A stretch of 64,000 bases of DNA from Odontesthes bonariensis (GCF_027942865.1 NC_134507.1:39714797-39778796); one strand, 5' to 3'; counted from the first letter of the stretch, positions 25,156 through 35,674 are shown. Program-made: numbers and translations. The notes: generated by a model from the letters alone, not told the origin.

Positions 25156-25274
25156 GGCTTCACCCGCAAAGGTAAAGCCTTCCAAAAATAGAAACAACTC
25201 ATTAATGTTGCTCTCCACGGAAGTCTTTAGTAAAAGGCGAAAGACTTGTACGTTATGAAGAGAAACCAGAGTAC
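25156..25274 (-). ncRNA. U5 snRNA gene
   Basis: Last array 1 copy before the gap. Confidence 0.9.
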
Positions 25275-25871
25275 GAGTATTTGACACTGCGGGAGCAGTG
25301 CATCAGGCCAGTTGGCATAGCCACCTTCCCCATGGTGAGCTTTGCTTGGTTGAGACACTTGCTCCTCGGCCGACCAGGTAGGAACAATCGGGCCCTATTC
25401 AGTGGCTGCTTTGTCTTTTACTCTGTGCAAAAGACTAGGGGTCTTGAGGCTTTGTTCTGACCGCTCATTTGGTGTAGAGGTTTTTTTCAAGCAATTCTCC
25501 CAGTTGGCCCAATCCCAGAGCCATCTCAAAGTGGAGTTCACTTTCACTCTCTTTTCGCAGACTAAAAGCCAGAGTTTTATCTCAGAAGCTAAGCAGAGTC
25601 GGGCCTGGTTAGTACTTGGATGGGAGACCGCCTGCGAATACCAGGTGCTGTAAGCCTTTTGGCTTCTCCAGGCGCATGCAGTTTGACTGCGTCAAATGCA
25701 AAGGCAGTCCCTGTTTGACTTTTTGGAACTGCTCCTTTGTCAGGACAAAGTTAAATGTATGAGGATCAAAGGCAACCATGACCTGGGACATCTCAGCAGA
25801 TCCAGGATCAGCAAGATGGATCACAGGGTGATCATCAGATGTTTCAACAAAAGACATGCAGAGAGAAAAAT

Positions 25872-25979
25872 GCTTACAGCACCTGGTATTCCCAAGCGGT
25901 CTCCCATCCAAGTACTAACCAGGCCCGACCCTGCTTGGCTTCCGAGATCGGGCGTGTTCAGGGCGGTGTGGCCGTAAGC
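25872..25979 (-). rRNA. 5S rRNA copy with 10-nt deletion
   Basis: Deletion form; last gene before the gap. Confidence 0.9.
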
Positions 25980-26053
25980 CACAGTCCCTGTGACAAATAT
26001 GTGTTATATAGGTGCTGGAACCATACGTTTCCCCTATTTTACCAGAGAGTCGG

Positions 26054-26253
26054 NNNNNNNNNNNNNNNNNNNNNNNNNNNNNNNNNNNNNNNNNNNNNNN
26101 NNNNNNNNNNNNNNNNNNNNNNNNNNNNNNNNNNNNNNNNNNNNNNNNNNNNNNNNNNNNNNNNNNNNNNNNNNNNNNNNNNNNNNNNNNNNNNNNNNNN
26201 NNNNNNNNNNNNNNNNNNNNNNNNNNNNNNNNNNNNNNNNNNNNNNNNNNNNN
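26054..26253. other. Assembly gap (200 N)
   Basis: Exactly 200 undetermined bases. The left flank lies in the 5S-U2 spacer of array 1 and the right flank in the truncated-5S-U5 spacer of array 2, with units in opposite orientation. A round 200 is probably a placeholder, so the true distance is unknown. Confidence 0.99.
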
Positions 26254-26476
26254 TCTGCGAAAAGAGAGTGAAAGTGAACTCCACTTTGAGATGGCTCTGG
26301 GATTGGGCCGACTGGGAGAATTGCTTGAAAAAAACCTCTACACCCAATGAGCGGTCAGAACAAAGCCTCAAGACCCCTAGTCTTTTGCACAGAGTAAAAG
26401 ACAAAGCAGCCATTGAATAGGGCCCGATTGTTCCTACCTGGTCGGCCGAGGAGCCAGCGTCTCAACCAAGCAAAGC

Positions 26477-26495
26477 TCACCGTGGGGAAGGTGGC
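26477..26495 (+). promoter_or_regulatory. PSE-like element of U5 (exemplar)
   Basis: TCACCGTGGGGAAGGTGGC, 64-46 bp before U5, resembles the vertebrate proximal sequence element bound by SNAPc (consensus beginning TCACC). Array 1 units have CACCATGGGGAAGGTGGC at the same place. The assignment rests on motif and spacing only. Confidence 0.55.
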
Positions 26496-26540
26496 TATGC
26501 CAACTAGCCTGATGCACTGCTCCCGCAGTGTCAAATACTC

Positions 26541-26659
26541 GTACTCTGGTTTCTCTTCATAACGTACAAGTCTTTCGCCTTTTACTAAAGACTTCCGTGG
26601 AGAGCAGCATTAATGAGTTGTTTCTATTTTTGGAAGGCTTTGCCTTTGCGGGTGAAGCC
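26541..26659 (+). ncRNA. U5 snRNA gene
   Basis: First gene right of the gap; loop I, Sm site and 3' stem present. Confidence 0.9.
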
Positions 26660-26783
26660 CATTCTGTCTGTGCAAAGGAAATCTTCTTGCTGTGCCAAGT
26701 GACTTCTCGGAGTAGAGTCACCTTATTTCTTGAGACCGTGCCCATGTTCAAAGCCTGGAGCGCTAAATTGTTGTTGTTTGAAC

Positions 26784-26874
26784 GGTGCTCAGTGGAGCGG
26801 GCGGGAGTGCAAAGTTGTACCATCTGAAACGGCTGAAGAGTGCTCACTGCAGCGGGTGGGCGGAGGTGCAAAGT
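26784..26874 (+). promoter_or_regulatory. Duplicated distal element of U2 (exemplar)
   Basis: Two imperfect copies about 55 bp apart (26784-26815 and 26839-26874). Each has GTGCTCA, a GC box (GGGCGGG or TGGGCGGAG) and GTGCAAAGT, which resembles the octamer ATGCAAAT. snRNA distal elements usually combine octamer and Sp1 or other sites; here they would sit at about -175 to -85. Confidence 0.45.
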
Positions 26875-26897
26875 GACGCTTTGTAGGCAACAAAAGA

Positions 26898-26915
26898 GCA
26901 CCGCCACAAGTGCGC
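26898..26915 (+). promoter_or_regulatory. PSE-like element of U2 (exemplar)
   Basis: GCACCGCCACAAGTGCGC lies 61-44 bp before U2, the standard place of a PSE. It shares CACCG with the U5 and U1 candidates in this window. Confidence 0.5.
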
Positions 26916-26958
26916 ATTGTGCCAGGAAGGGCTCTCGGACGTGAAACAGTGGAGGGTT

Positions 26959-27144
26959 ATCGCTTCTCGGCCTTTTGGCTAAGATCAAGTGTAGTATCTG
27001 TTCTTATCAGTTTAATATCTGATACGTCCTCTATATGAGGACTACATATTAAATGGATTTTTAGGCACAGGGGTTGAAAAAGGGGCTTGCTCCGTTCACT
27101 CCACGCATCGACCCGGTACTGCAGTGCCGCTGGGAACGGTGCAC
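26959..27144 (+). ncRNA. U2 snRNA gene
   Basis: Full-length array 2 copy with CTGGG in the 3' arm of stem IV. Confidence 0.95.
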
Positions 27145-27513
27145 TCTTCCCAACTCTTGTGAAATAACAAAACCAGCGGTACATGGTGGTAGTTTCTGGG
27201 AGCCATTGTATTCTGACTTCTAAAATGGAACTATAATCTTTAGAAAAGACGCAGTTTATGAGCACGTCGTGGGATTGAGCTTCCCTGGTTTCTCTGTATG
27301 ACCATGAACACCAAACTACACACAGAGAACAGAGGAGCTTGACAGACACACACTAAGTTATCTGAGAGTCCCATTTTCAGCTGCAGAGAACAATCACATC
27401 AGGGAAGTCGACGTGCAGGCTCAACATCAGCCTCTCAAGCCAACTCTCTGGTAAAATAGGGGCAACGTATGGTTCCAGCACCTATGTAACACATATTTGT
27501 CACGGGGACTGTG

Positions 27514-27631
27514 GCTTACGGCCACACCGCCCTGAACACGCCCGATCTCGTCCGAACTCGGAAGCCAAGCAGGGTCGGGCCTGGTTAGTACTTGGATGGG
27601 AGACTGCTTGGGAATACCAGGTGCTGTAAGT
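27514..27631 (+). rRNA. 5S rRNA gene
   Basis: Full-length array 2 copy; reads CTGTAAGTGCATT at its end where the others read CTGTAAGCATT. Confidence 0.92.
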
Positions 27632-28246
27632 GCATTTTTCTCTCTTGTCTTCTCTTCTCTCTGCATGTCTTTTGTTGAAACATCTGTTGATCACCCTGTG
27701 ATCCATCTTGCTGATCCTGGATCTGCTAAGGAGTCCCAGGTCATGGTTGCCTTTGATCCTCATACATTGAACTTTGTCCCTGACAAGGAGCAGTTCCAAA
27801 AAGTCAAACAGGGACTGCCTTTGCATTTGACGCAGTCAAACTGCATGCGCCTGGAGAAGCCAAAAGGCTTACAGCACCTGGTATTCCCAGGCGGTCTCCC
27901 CATCCAAGTACTAACCAGGCCCGACTCTGCTTAGCTTCTGAGATAAAACTCTGGCTTTTAGGCTGCGAAAAGAGAGTGAAGTGAACTCCACTTGAGATGG
28001 CTCTGGGATTGGGCCGACTGGGAGAATTGCTTGAAAAAAACCTCTACACCCAATGAGCGGTCAGAACAAAGCCTCAAGACCCCTAGTCTTTTGCACAGAG
28101 TAAAAGACAAAGCAGCCATTGAATAGGGCCCGATTGTTCCTACCTGGTCGGCCGAGGAGCCAGCGTCTCAACCAAGCAAAGCTCACCGTGGGGAAGGTGG
28201 CTATGCCAACTAGCCTGATGCACTGCTCCCGCAGTGTCAAATACTC

Positions 28247-28366
28247 GTACTCTGGTTTCTCTTCATAACGTACAAGTCTTTCGCCTTTTACTAAAGACTT
28301 CCGTGGAGAGCAGCATTAATGAGTTGTTTCTATTTTTGGGAAGGCTTTGCCTTTGCGGGTGAAGCC
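28247..28366 (+). ncRNA. U5 snRNA gene, one extra G
   Basis: 120 nt because the Sm-proximal run reads TTTTTGGGAAGG instead of TTTTTGGAAGG. It lies in a stretch rich in single-base indels, so a base-calling error is possible. Confidence 0.85.
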
Positions 28367-28664
28367 CATTCTGTCTGTGCAAAGGAAATCTTCTTGCTGT
28401 GCCAAGTGACTTCTCGAGTAGAGTCACCTTATTTCTTGAGACCGTGCCCATGTTCAAAGCCTGGAGCGCTAAATTGTTGTTGTTTGAACGGTGCTCAGTG
28501 GAGCGGGCGGGAGTGCAAAGTTGTACCATCTGAAACGGCTGAAGAGTGCTCACTGCAGCGGGTGGGCGGAGGTGCAAAGTGACGCTTTGTAGGCAACAAA
28601 AGAGCACCGCCACAAGTGCGCATTGTGCCAGGAAGGGCTCTCGGACGTGAAACAGTGGAGGGTT

Positions 28665-28850
28665 ATCGCTTCTCGGCCTTTTGGCTAAGATCAAGTGTAG
28701 TATCTGTTCTTATCAGTTTAATATCTGATACGTCCTCTATATGAGGACTACATATTAAATGGATTTTTAGGCACAGGGGTTGAAAAAGGGGCTTGCTCCG
28801 TTCACTCCACGCATCGACCCGGTACTGCAGTGCCGCTGGGAACGGTGCAC
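28665..28850 (+). ncRNA. U2 snRNA gene (array 2 exemplar)
   Basis: The 5' domain is identical to array 1. Differences from array 1 lie in the 3' half: GGTTGAAAAAGG for GGTTGACAAAGG, CTGCAGTGCC for CTGCGGTGCC, and CCGCTGGGAAC for CCGCCGGGAAC. Stem IV still pairs (CCCGG with CTGGG through one G-U pair). The Sm site is again ATTTTTAGG. Confidence 0.95.
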
Positions 28851-29219
28851 TCTTCCCAACTCTTGTGAAATAACAAAACCAGCGGTACATGGTGGTAGTT
28901 TCTGGGAGCCATTGTATTCTGACTTCTAAAATGGAACTATAATCTTTAGAAAAGACGCAGTTTATGAGCACGTCGTGGGATTGAGCTTCCCTGGTTTCTC
29001 TGTATGACCATGAACACCAAACTACACACAGAGAACAGAGGAGCTTGACAGACACACACTAAGTTATCTGAGAGTCCCATTTTCAGCTGCAGAGAACAAT
29101 CACATCAGGGAAGTCGACGTGCAGGCTCAACATCAGCCTCTCAAGCCAACTCTCTGGTAAAATAGGGGCAACGTATGGTTCCAGCACCTATGTAACACAT
29201 ATTTGTCACGGGGACTGTG

Positions 29220-29337
29220 GCTTACGGCCACACCGCCCTGAACACGCCCGATCTCGTCCGAACTCGGAAGCCAAGCAGGGTCGGGCCTGGTTAGTACTTG
29301 GATGGGAGACTGCTTGGGAATACCAGGTGCTGTAAGC
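29220..29337 (+). rRNA. 5S rRNA gene (array 2 exemplar)
   Basis: 118 nt with the full internal promoter and a T-run (ATTTTTCTC) after the gene. Array 2 copies read GTCCGAACTCGG where array 1 reads GTCCGATCTCGG, and most read AGACTGCTTGG where array 1 reads AGACCGCTTGG. ATATTT lies about 18-24 bp upstream in the position of a TATA-like element. Confidence 0.95.
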
Positions 29338-29570
29338 ATTTTTCTCTCTTGTCTTCTCTTCTCTCTGCATGTCTTTTGTTGAAACATCTGTTGATCACCC
29401 TGTGATCCATCTTGCTGATCCTGGATCTGCTAAGGTGTCCCAGGTCATGGTTGCCTTTGATCCTCATACATTGAACTTTGTCCTGACAAAGGAGCAGTTC
29501 CAAAAAGTCAAACAGGGACTGCCTTTGCATTTGACGCAGTCAAACTGCATGCGCCTGGAGAAGCCAAAAG

Positions 29571-29648
29571 GCTTACAGCACCTGGTATTCCCAGGCGGTC
29601 TCCCCATCCAAGTACTAACCAGGCCCGACTCTGCTTAGCTTCTGAGAT
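29571..29648 (-). pseudogene. Opposed 5'-truncated 5S copy (array 2 exemplar)
   Basis: Same truncated 5S as in array 1 with one extra G in box C (GATGGGGAGACC). It faces the full 5S gene tail to tail across about 230 bp, so each unit holds an inverted repeat of about 77 bp. Other array 2 copies: 27867-27944, 31277-31354, 32983-33060, 34689-34766, 36395-36472, 38101-38178, 39807-39884, 41539-41616, 43245-43322, 44950-45027, 46656-46733, 53608-53685 and 58626-58703 (the last with an A-to-T change near its 3' end). Confidence 0.9.
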
Positions 29649-29952
29649 AAAACTCTGGCTTTTAGTCTGCGAAAAGAGAGTGAAAGTGAACTCCACTTTG
29701 AGATGGCTCTGGGATTGGGCCGACTGGGAGAATTGCTTGAAAAAAACCTCTACACCCAATGAGCGGTCAGAACAAAGCCTCAAGACCCCTAGTCTTTTGC
29801 ACAGAGTAAAAGACAAAGCAGCCATTGAATAGGGCCCGATTGTTCCTACCTGGTCGGCCGAGGAGCCAGCGTCTCAACCAAGCAAAGCTCACCGTGGGGA
29901 AGGTGGCTATGCCAACTAGCCTGATGCACTGCTCCCGCAGTGTCAAATACTC

Positions 29953-30071
29953 GTACTCTGGTTTCTCTTCATAACGTACAAGTCTTTCGCCTTTTACTAA
30001 AGACTTCCGTGGAGAGCAGCATTAATGAGTTGTTTCTATTTTTGGAAGGCTTTGCCTTTGCGGGTGAAGCC
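29953..30071 (+). ncRNA. U5 snRNA gene (array 2 exemplar)
   Basis: Differs from array 1 U5 at two sites: GAGAGCAGC instead of GAGAGCAAC after stem I, and GGCTTTGCC instead of GGCTTTACC in the 3' stem. The second change swaps an A-U pair for a G-U pair, so the stem is kept. The PSE-like element TCACCGTGGGGAAGGTGGC lies at -64 to -46. A possible 3' box (GTCTGTGCAAAGGAAA) follows about 5 bp after the gene. Confidence 0.9.
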
Positions 30072-30370
30072 CATTCTGTCTGTGCAAAGGAAATCTTCTT
30101 GCTGTGCCAAGTGACTTCTCGGAGTAGAGTCACCTTATTTCTTGAGACCGTGCCCATGTTCAAAGCCTGGAGCGCTAAATTGTTGTTGTTTGAACGGTGC
30201 TCAGTGGAGCGGGCGGGAGTGCAAAGTTGTACCATCTGAAACGGCTGAAGAGTGCTCACTGCAGCGGGTGGGCGGAGGTGCAAAGTGACGCTTTGTAGGC
30301 AACAAAAGAGCACCGCCACAAGTGCGCATTGTGCCAGGAAGGGCTCTCGGACGTGAAACAGTGGAGGGTT

Positions 30371-30556
30371 ATCGCTTCTCGGCCTTTTGGCTAAGATCAA
30401 GTGTAGTATCTGTTCTTATCAGTTTAATATCTGATACGTCCTCTATATGAGGACTACATATTAAATGGATTTTTAGGCACAGGGGTTGAAAAAGGGGCTT
30501 GCTCCGTTCACTCCACGCATCGACCCGGTACTGCAGTGCCGCCGGGAACGGTGCAC
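30371..30556 (+). ncRNA. U2 snRNA gene, CCGCCGG variant
   Basis: Carries CCGCCGGG in stem IV as in array 1; otherwise array 2 type. Confidence 0.95.
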
Positions 30557-30925
30557 TCTTCCCAACTCTTGTGAAATAACAAAACCAGCGGTACATGGTG
30601 GTAGTTTCTGGGAGCCATTGTATTCTGACTTCTAAAATGGAACTGTAATCTTTAGAAAAGACGCAGTTTATGAGCACGTCGTGGGATTGAGCTTCCCTGG
30701 TTTCTCTGTATGACCATGAACACCAAACTACACACAGAGAACAGAGGAGCTTGACAGACACACACTAAGTTATCTGAGAGTCCCATTTTCAGCTGCAGAG
30801 AACAATCACATCAGGGAAGTCGACGTGCAGGCTCAACATCAGCCTCTCAAGCCAACTCTCTGGTAAAATAGGGGCAACGTATGGTTCCAGCACCTATGTA
30901 ACACATATTTGTCACGGGGACTGTG

Positions 30926-31043
30926 GCTTACGGCCACACCGCCCTGAACACGCCCGATCTCGTCCGAACTCGGAAGCCAAGCAGGGTCGGGCCTGGTTAG
31001 TACTTGGATGGGAGACTGCTTGGGAATACCAGGTGCTGTAAGC
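30926..31043 (+). rRNA. 5S rRNA gene
   Basis: Array 2 copy, full length. Confidence 0.95.
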
Positions 31044-31658
31044 ATTTTTCTCTCTTGTCTTCTCTTCTCTCTGCATGTCTTTTGTTGAAACATCTGTTGA
31101 TCACCCTGTGATCCATCTTGCTGATCCTGGATCTGCTAAGGTGTCCCAGGTCATGGTTGCCTTTGATCCTCATACATTTAACTTTGTCCTGACAAAGGAG
31201 CAGTTCCAAAAAGTCAAACAGGGACTGCCTTTGCATTTGACGCAGTCAAACTGCATGCGCCTGGAGAAGCCAAAAGGCTTACAGCACCTGGTATTCCCAG
31301 GCGGTCTCCCCATCCAAGTACTAACCAGGCCCGACTCTGCTTAGCTTCTGAGATAAAACTCTGGCTTTTAGTCTGCGAAAAGAGAGTGAAAGTGAACTCC
31401 ACTTTGAGATGGCTCTGGGATTGGGCCGACTGGGAGAATTGCTTGAAAAAAACCTCTACACCCAATGAGCGGTCAGAACAAAGCCTCAAGACCCCTAGTC
31501 TTTTGCACAGAGTAAAAGACAAAGCAGCCATTGAATAGGGCCCGATTGTTCCTACCTGGTCGGCCGAGGAGCCAGCGTCTCAACCAAGCAAAGCTCACCG
31601 TGGGGAAGGTGGCTATGCCAACTAGCCTGATGCACTGCTCCCGCAGTGTCAAATACTC

Positions 31659-31777
31659 GTACTCTGGTTTCTCTTCATAACGTACAAGTCTTTCGCCTTT
31701 TACTAAAGACTTCCGTGGAGAGCAGCATTAATGAGTTGTTTCTATTTTTGGAAGGCTTTGCCTTTGCGGGTGAAGCC
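31659..31777 (+). ncRNA. U5 snRNA gene
   Basis: Array 2 copy, as at 29953. Confidence 0.9.
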
Positions 31778-32076
31778 CATTCTGTCTGTGCAAAGGAAAT
31801 CTTCTTGCTGTGCCAAGTGACTTCTCGGAGTAGAGTCACCTTATTTCTTGAGACCGTGCCCATGTTCAAAGCCTGGAGCGCTAAATTGTTGTTGTTTGAA
31901 CGGTGCTCAGTGGAGCGGGCGGGAGTGCAAAGTTGTACCATCTGAAACGGCTGAAGAGTGCTCACTGCAGCGGGTGGGCGGAGGTGCAAAGTGACGCTTT
32001 GTAGGCAACAAAAGAGCACCGCCACAAGTGCGCATTGTGCCAGGAAGGGCTCTCGGACGTGAAACAGTGGAGGGTT

Positions 32077-32262
32077 ATCGCTTCTCGGCCTTTTGGCTAA
32101 GATCAAGTGTAGTATCTGTTCTTATCAGTTTAATATCTGATACGTCCTCTATATGAGGACTACATATTAAATGGATTTTTAGGCACAGGGGTTGAAAAAG
32201 GGGCTTGCTCCGTTCACTCCACGCATCGACCCGGTACTGCAGTGCCGCTGGGAACGGTGCAC
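32077..32262 (+). ncRNA. U2 snRNA gene
   Basis: Array 2 copy, as at 28665. Confidence 0.95.
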
Positions 32263-32631
32263 TCTTCCCAACTCTTGTGAAATAACAAAACCAGCGGTAC
32301 ATGGTGGTAGTTTCTGGGAGCCATTGTATTCTGACTTCTAAAATGGAACTATAATCTTTAGAAAAGACGCAGTTTATGAGCACGTCGTGGGATTGAGCTT
32401 CCCTGGTTTCTCTGTATGACCATGAACACCAAACTACACACAGAGAACAGAGGAGCTTGACAGACACACACTAAGTTATCTGAGAGTCCCATTTTCAGCT
32501 GCAGAGAACAATCACATCAGGGAAGTCGACGTGCAGGCTCAACATCAGCCTCTCAAGCCAACTCTCTGGTAAAATAGGGGCAACGTATGGTTCCAGCACC
32601 TATGTAACACATATTTGTCACGGGGACTGTG

Positions 32632-32749
32632 GCTTACGGCCACACCGCCCTGAACACGCCCGATCTCGTCCGAACTCGGAAGCCAAGCAGGGTCGGGCCT
32701 GGTTAGTACTTGGATGGGAGACTGCTTGGGAATACCAGGTGCTGTAAGC
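32632..32749 (+). rRNA. 5S rRNA gene
   Basis: Array 2 copy, full length. Confidence 0.95.
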
Positions 32750-33364
32750 ATTTTTCTCTCTTGTCTTCTCTTCTCTCTGCATGTCTTTTGTTGAAACATC
32801 TGTTGATCACCCTGTGATCCATCTTGCTGATCCTGGATCTGCTAAGGTGTCCCAGGTCATGGTTGCCTTTGATCCTCATACATTTAACTTTGTCCTGACA
32901 AAGGAGCAGTTCCAAAAAGTCAAACAGGGACTGCCTTTGCATTTGACGCAGTCAAACTGCATGCGCCTGGAGAAGCCAAAAGGCTTACAGCACCTGGTAT
33001 TCCCAGGCGGTCTCCCCATCCAAGTACTAACCAGGCCCGACTCTGCTTAGCTTCTGAGATAAAACTCTGGCTTTTAGTCTGCGAAAAGAGAGTGAAAGTG
33101 AACTCCACTTTGAGATGGCTCTGGGATTGGGCCGACTGGGAGAATTGCTTGAAAAAAACCTCTACACCCAATGAGCGGTCAGAACAAAGCCTCAAGACCC
33201 CTAGTCTTTTGCACAGAGTAAAAGACAAAGCAGCCATTGAATAGGGCCCGATTGTTCCTACCTGGTCGGCCGAGGAGCCAGCGTCTCAACCAAGCAAAGC
33301 TCACCGTGGGGAAGGTGGCTATGCCAACTAGCCTGATGCACTGCTCCCGCAGTGTCAAATACTC

Positions 33365-33483
33365 GTACTCTGGTTTCTCTTCATAACGTACAAGTCTTTC
33401 GCCTTTTACTAAAGACTTCCGTGGAGAGCAGCATTAATGAGTTGTTTCTATTTTTGGAAGGCTTTGCCTTTGCGGGTGAAGCC
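33365..33483 (+). ncRNA. U5 snRNA gene
   Basis: Array 2 copy, as at 29953. Confidence 0.9.
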
Positions 33484-33782
33484 CATTCTGTCTGTGCAAA
33501 GGAAATCTTCTTGCTGTGCCAAGTGACTTCTCGGAGTAGAGTCACCTTATTTCTTGAGACCGTGCCCATGTTCAAAGCCTGGAGCGCTAAATTGTTGTTG
33601 TTTGAACGGTGCTCAGTGGAGCGGGCGGGAGTGCAAAGTTGTACCATCTGAAACGGCTGAAGAGTGCTCACTGCAGCGGGTGGGCGGAGGTGCAAAGTGA
33701 CGCTTTGTAGGCAACAAAAGAGCACCGCCACAAGTGCGCATTGTGCCAGGAAGGGCTCTCGGACGTGAAACAGTGGAGGGTT

Positions 33783-33968
33783 ATCGCTTCTCGGCCTTTT
33801 GGCTAAGATCAAGTGTAGTATCTGTTCTTATCAGTTTAATATCTGATACGTCCTCTATATGAGGACTACATATTAAATGGATTTTTAGGCACAGGGGTTG
33901 AAAAAGGGGCTTGCTCCGTTCACTCCACGCATCGACCCGGTACTGCAGTGCCGCTGGGAACGGTGCAC
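33783..33968 (+). ncRNA. U2 snRNA gene
   Basis: Array 2 copy, as at 28665. Confidence 0.95.
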
Positions 33969-34337
33969 TCTTCCCAACTCTTGTGAAATAACAAAACCAG
34001 CGGTACATGGTGGTAGTTTCTGGGAGCCATTGTATTCTGACTTCTAAAATGGAACTATAATCTTTAGAAAAGACGCAGTTTATGAGCACGTCGTGGGATT
34101 GAGCTTCCCTGGTTTCTCTGTATGACCATGAACACCAAACTACACACAGAGAACAGAGGAGCTTGACAGACACACACTAAGTTATCTGAGAGTCCCATTT
34201 TCAGCTGCAGAGAACAATCACATCAGGGAAGTCGACGTGCAGGCTCAACATCAGCCTCTCAAGCCAACTCTCTGGTAAAATAGGGGCAACGTATGGTTCC
34301 AGCACCTATGTAACACATATTTGTCACGGGGACTGTG

Positions 34338-34455
34338 GCTTACGGCCACACCGCCCTGAACACGCCCGATCTCGTCCGAACTCGGAAGCCAAGCAGGGTC
34401 GGGCCTGGTTAGTACTTGGATGGGAGACTGCTTGGGAATACCAGGTGCTGTAAGC
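34338..34455 (+). rRNA. 5S rRNA gene
   Basis: Array 2 copy, full length. Confidence 0.95.
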
Positions 34456-35070
34456 ATTTTTCTCTCTTGTCTTCTCTTCTCTCTGCATGTCTTTTGTTGA
34501 AACATCTGTTGATCACCCTGTGATCCATCTTGCTGATCCTGGATCTGCTAAGGTGTCCCAGGTCATGGTTGCCTTTGATCCTCATACATTTAACTTTGTC
34601 CTGACAAAGGAGCAGTTCCAAAAAGTCAAACAGGGACTGCCTTTGCATTTGACGCAGTCAAACTGCATGCGCCTGGAGAAGCCAAAAGGCTTACAGCACC
34701 TGGTATTCCCAGGCGGTCTCCCCATCCAAGTACTAACCAGGCCCGACTCTGCTTAGCTTCTGAGATAAAACTCTGGCTTTTAGTCTGCGAAAAGAGAGTG
34801 AAAGTGAACTCCACTTTGAGATGGCTCTGGGATTGGGCCGACTGGGAGAATTGCTTGAAAAAAACCTCTACACCCAATGAGCGGTCAGAACAAAGCCTCA
34901 AGACCCCTAGTCTTTTGCACAGAGTAAAAGACAAAGCAGCCATTGAATAGGGCCCGATTGTTCCTACCTGGTCGGCCGAGGAGCCAGCGTCTCAACCAAG
35001 CAAAGCTCACCGTGGGGAAGGTGGCTATGCCAACTAGCCTGATGCACTGCTCCCGCAGTGTCAAATACTC

Positions 35071-35189
35071 GTACTCTGGTTTCTCTTCATAACGTACAAG
35101 TCTTTCGCCTTTTACTAAAGACTTCCGTGGAGAGCAGCATTAATGAGTTGTTTCTATTTTTGGAAGGCTTTGCCTTTGCGGGTGAAGCC
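35071..35189 (+). ncRNA. U5 snRNA gene
   Basis: Array 2 copy, as at 29953. Confidence 0.9.
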
Positions 35190-35488
35190 CATTCTGTCTG
35201 TGCAAAGGAAATCTTCTTGCTGTGCCAAGTGACTTCTCGGAGTAGAGTCACCTTATTTCTTGAGACCGTGCCCATGTTCAAAGCCTGGAGCGCTAAATTG
35301 TTGTTGTTTGAACGGTGCTCAGTGGAGCGGGCGGGAGTGCAAAGTTGTACCATCTGAAACGGCTGAAGAGTGCTCACTGCAGCGGGTGGGCGGAGGTGCA
35401 AAGTGACGCTTTGTAGGCAACAAAAGAGCACCGCCACAAGTGCGCATTGTGCCAGGAAGGGCTCTCGGACGTGAAACAGTGGAGGGTT

Positions 35489-35674
35489 ATCGCTTCTCGG
35501 CCTTTTGGCTAAGATCAAGTGTAGTATCTGTTCTTATCAGTTTAATATCTGATACGTCCTCTATATGAGGACTACATATTAAATGGATTTTTAGGCACAG
35601 GGGTTGAAAAAGGGGCTTGCTCCGTTCACTCCACGCATCGACCCGGTACTGCAGTGCCGCTGGGAACGGTGCAC
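35489..35674 (+). ncRNA. U2 snRNA gene
   Basis: Array 2 copy, as at 28665. Confidence 0.95.

Larger units (their letters stand above)
1..26053 (-). repeat. Array 1: tandem U5-U2-5S repeat, minus strand
   Basis: Fifteen full periods plus partial ends. Equivalent points recur at 237, 1922, 3607, 5292, 6967, 8642, 10307, 11992, 13667, 15352, 17027, 18702, 20377, 22052, 23727 and 25402. The period is 1685, or 1675 where the 5S gene lacks 10 nt, and 1665 where U2 also lacks 10 nt. In transcription order a unit holds U5, a spacer of about 300 bp with the U2 promoter, U2, a spacer of about 370 bp, 5S, a spacer of about 220 bp, an opposed truncated 5S, then about 300 bp with the U5 promoter. Apart from promoter-like motifs I see nothing gene-like in the spacers. 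Units are almost identical; I noticed only a few single-base differences (for example 443, 977 and 23726). Confidence 0.97.

Noticed and set aside
1-26053. CRISPR-like or centromeric satellite array
   Set aside because: The repeat unit is 1.7 kb and consists of recognisable RNA genes.
25839-26420. Open frame running through the N gap
   Set aside because: It exists only because undetermined bases contain no stop.
27145-27513. Search for U1, U4, U6 or tRNA genes in the U2-5S spacer
   Set aside because: No match to the remembered conserved blocks of these RNAs on either strand.
29338-29570. Open frame of about 89 codons in the spacer between the two 5S copies, present in both arrays
   Set aside because: It overlaps the truncated 5S. 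The three differences seen between the arrays inside it all change amino acids, so there is no sign of selection on a protein.
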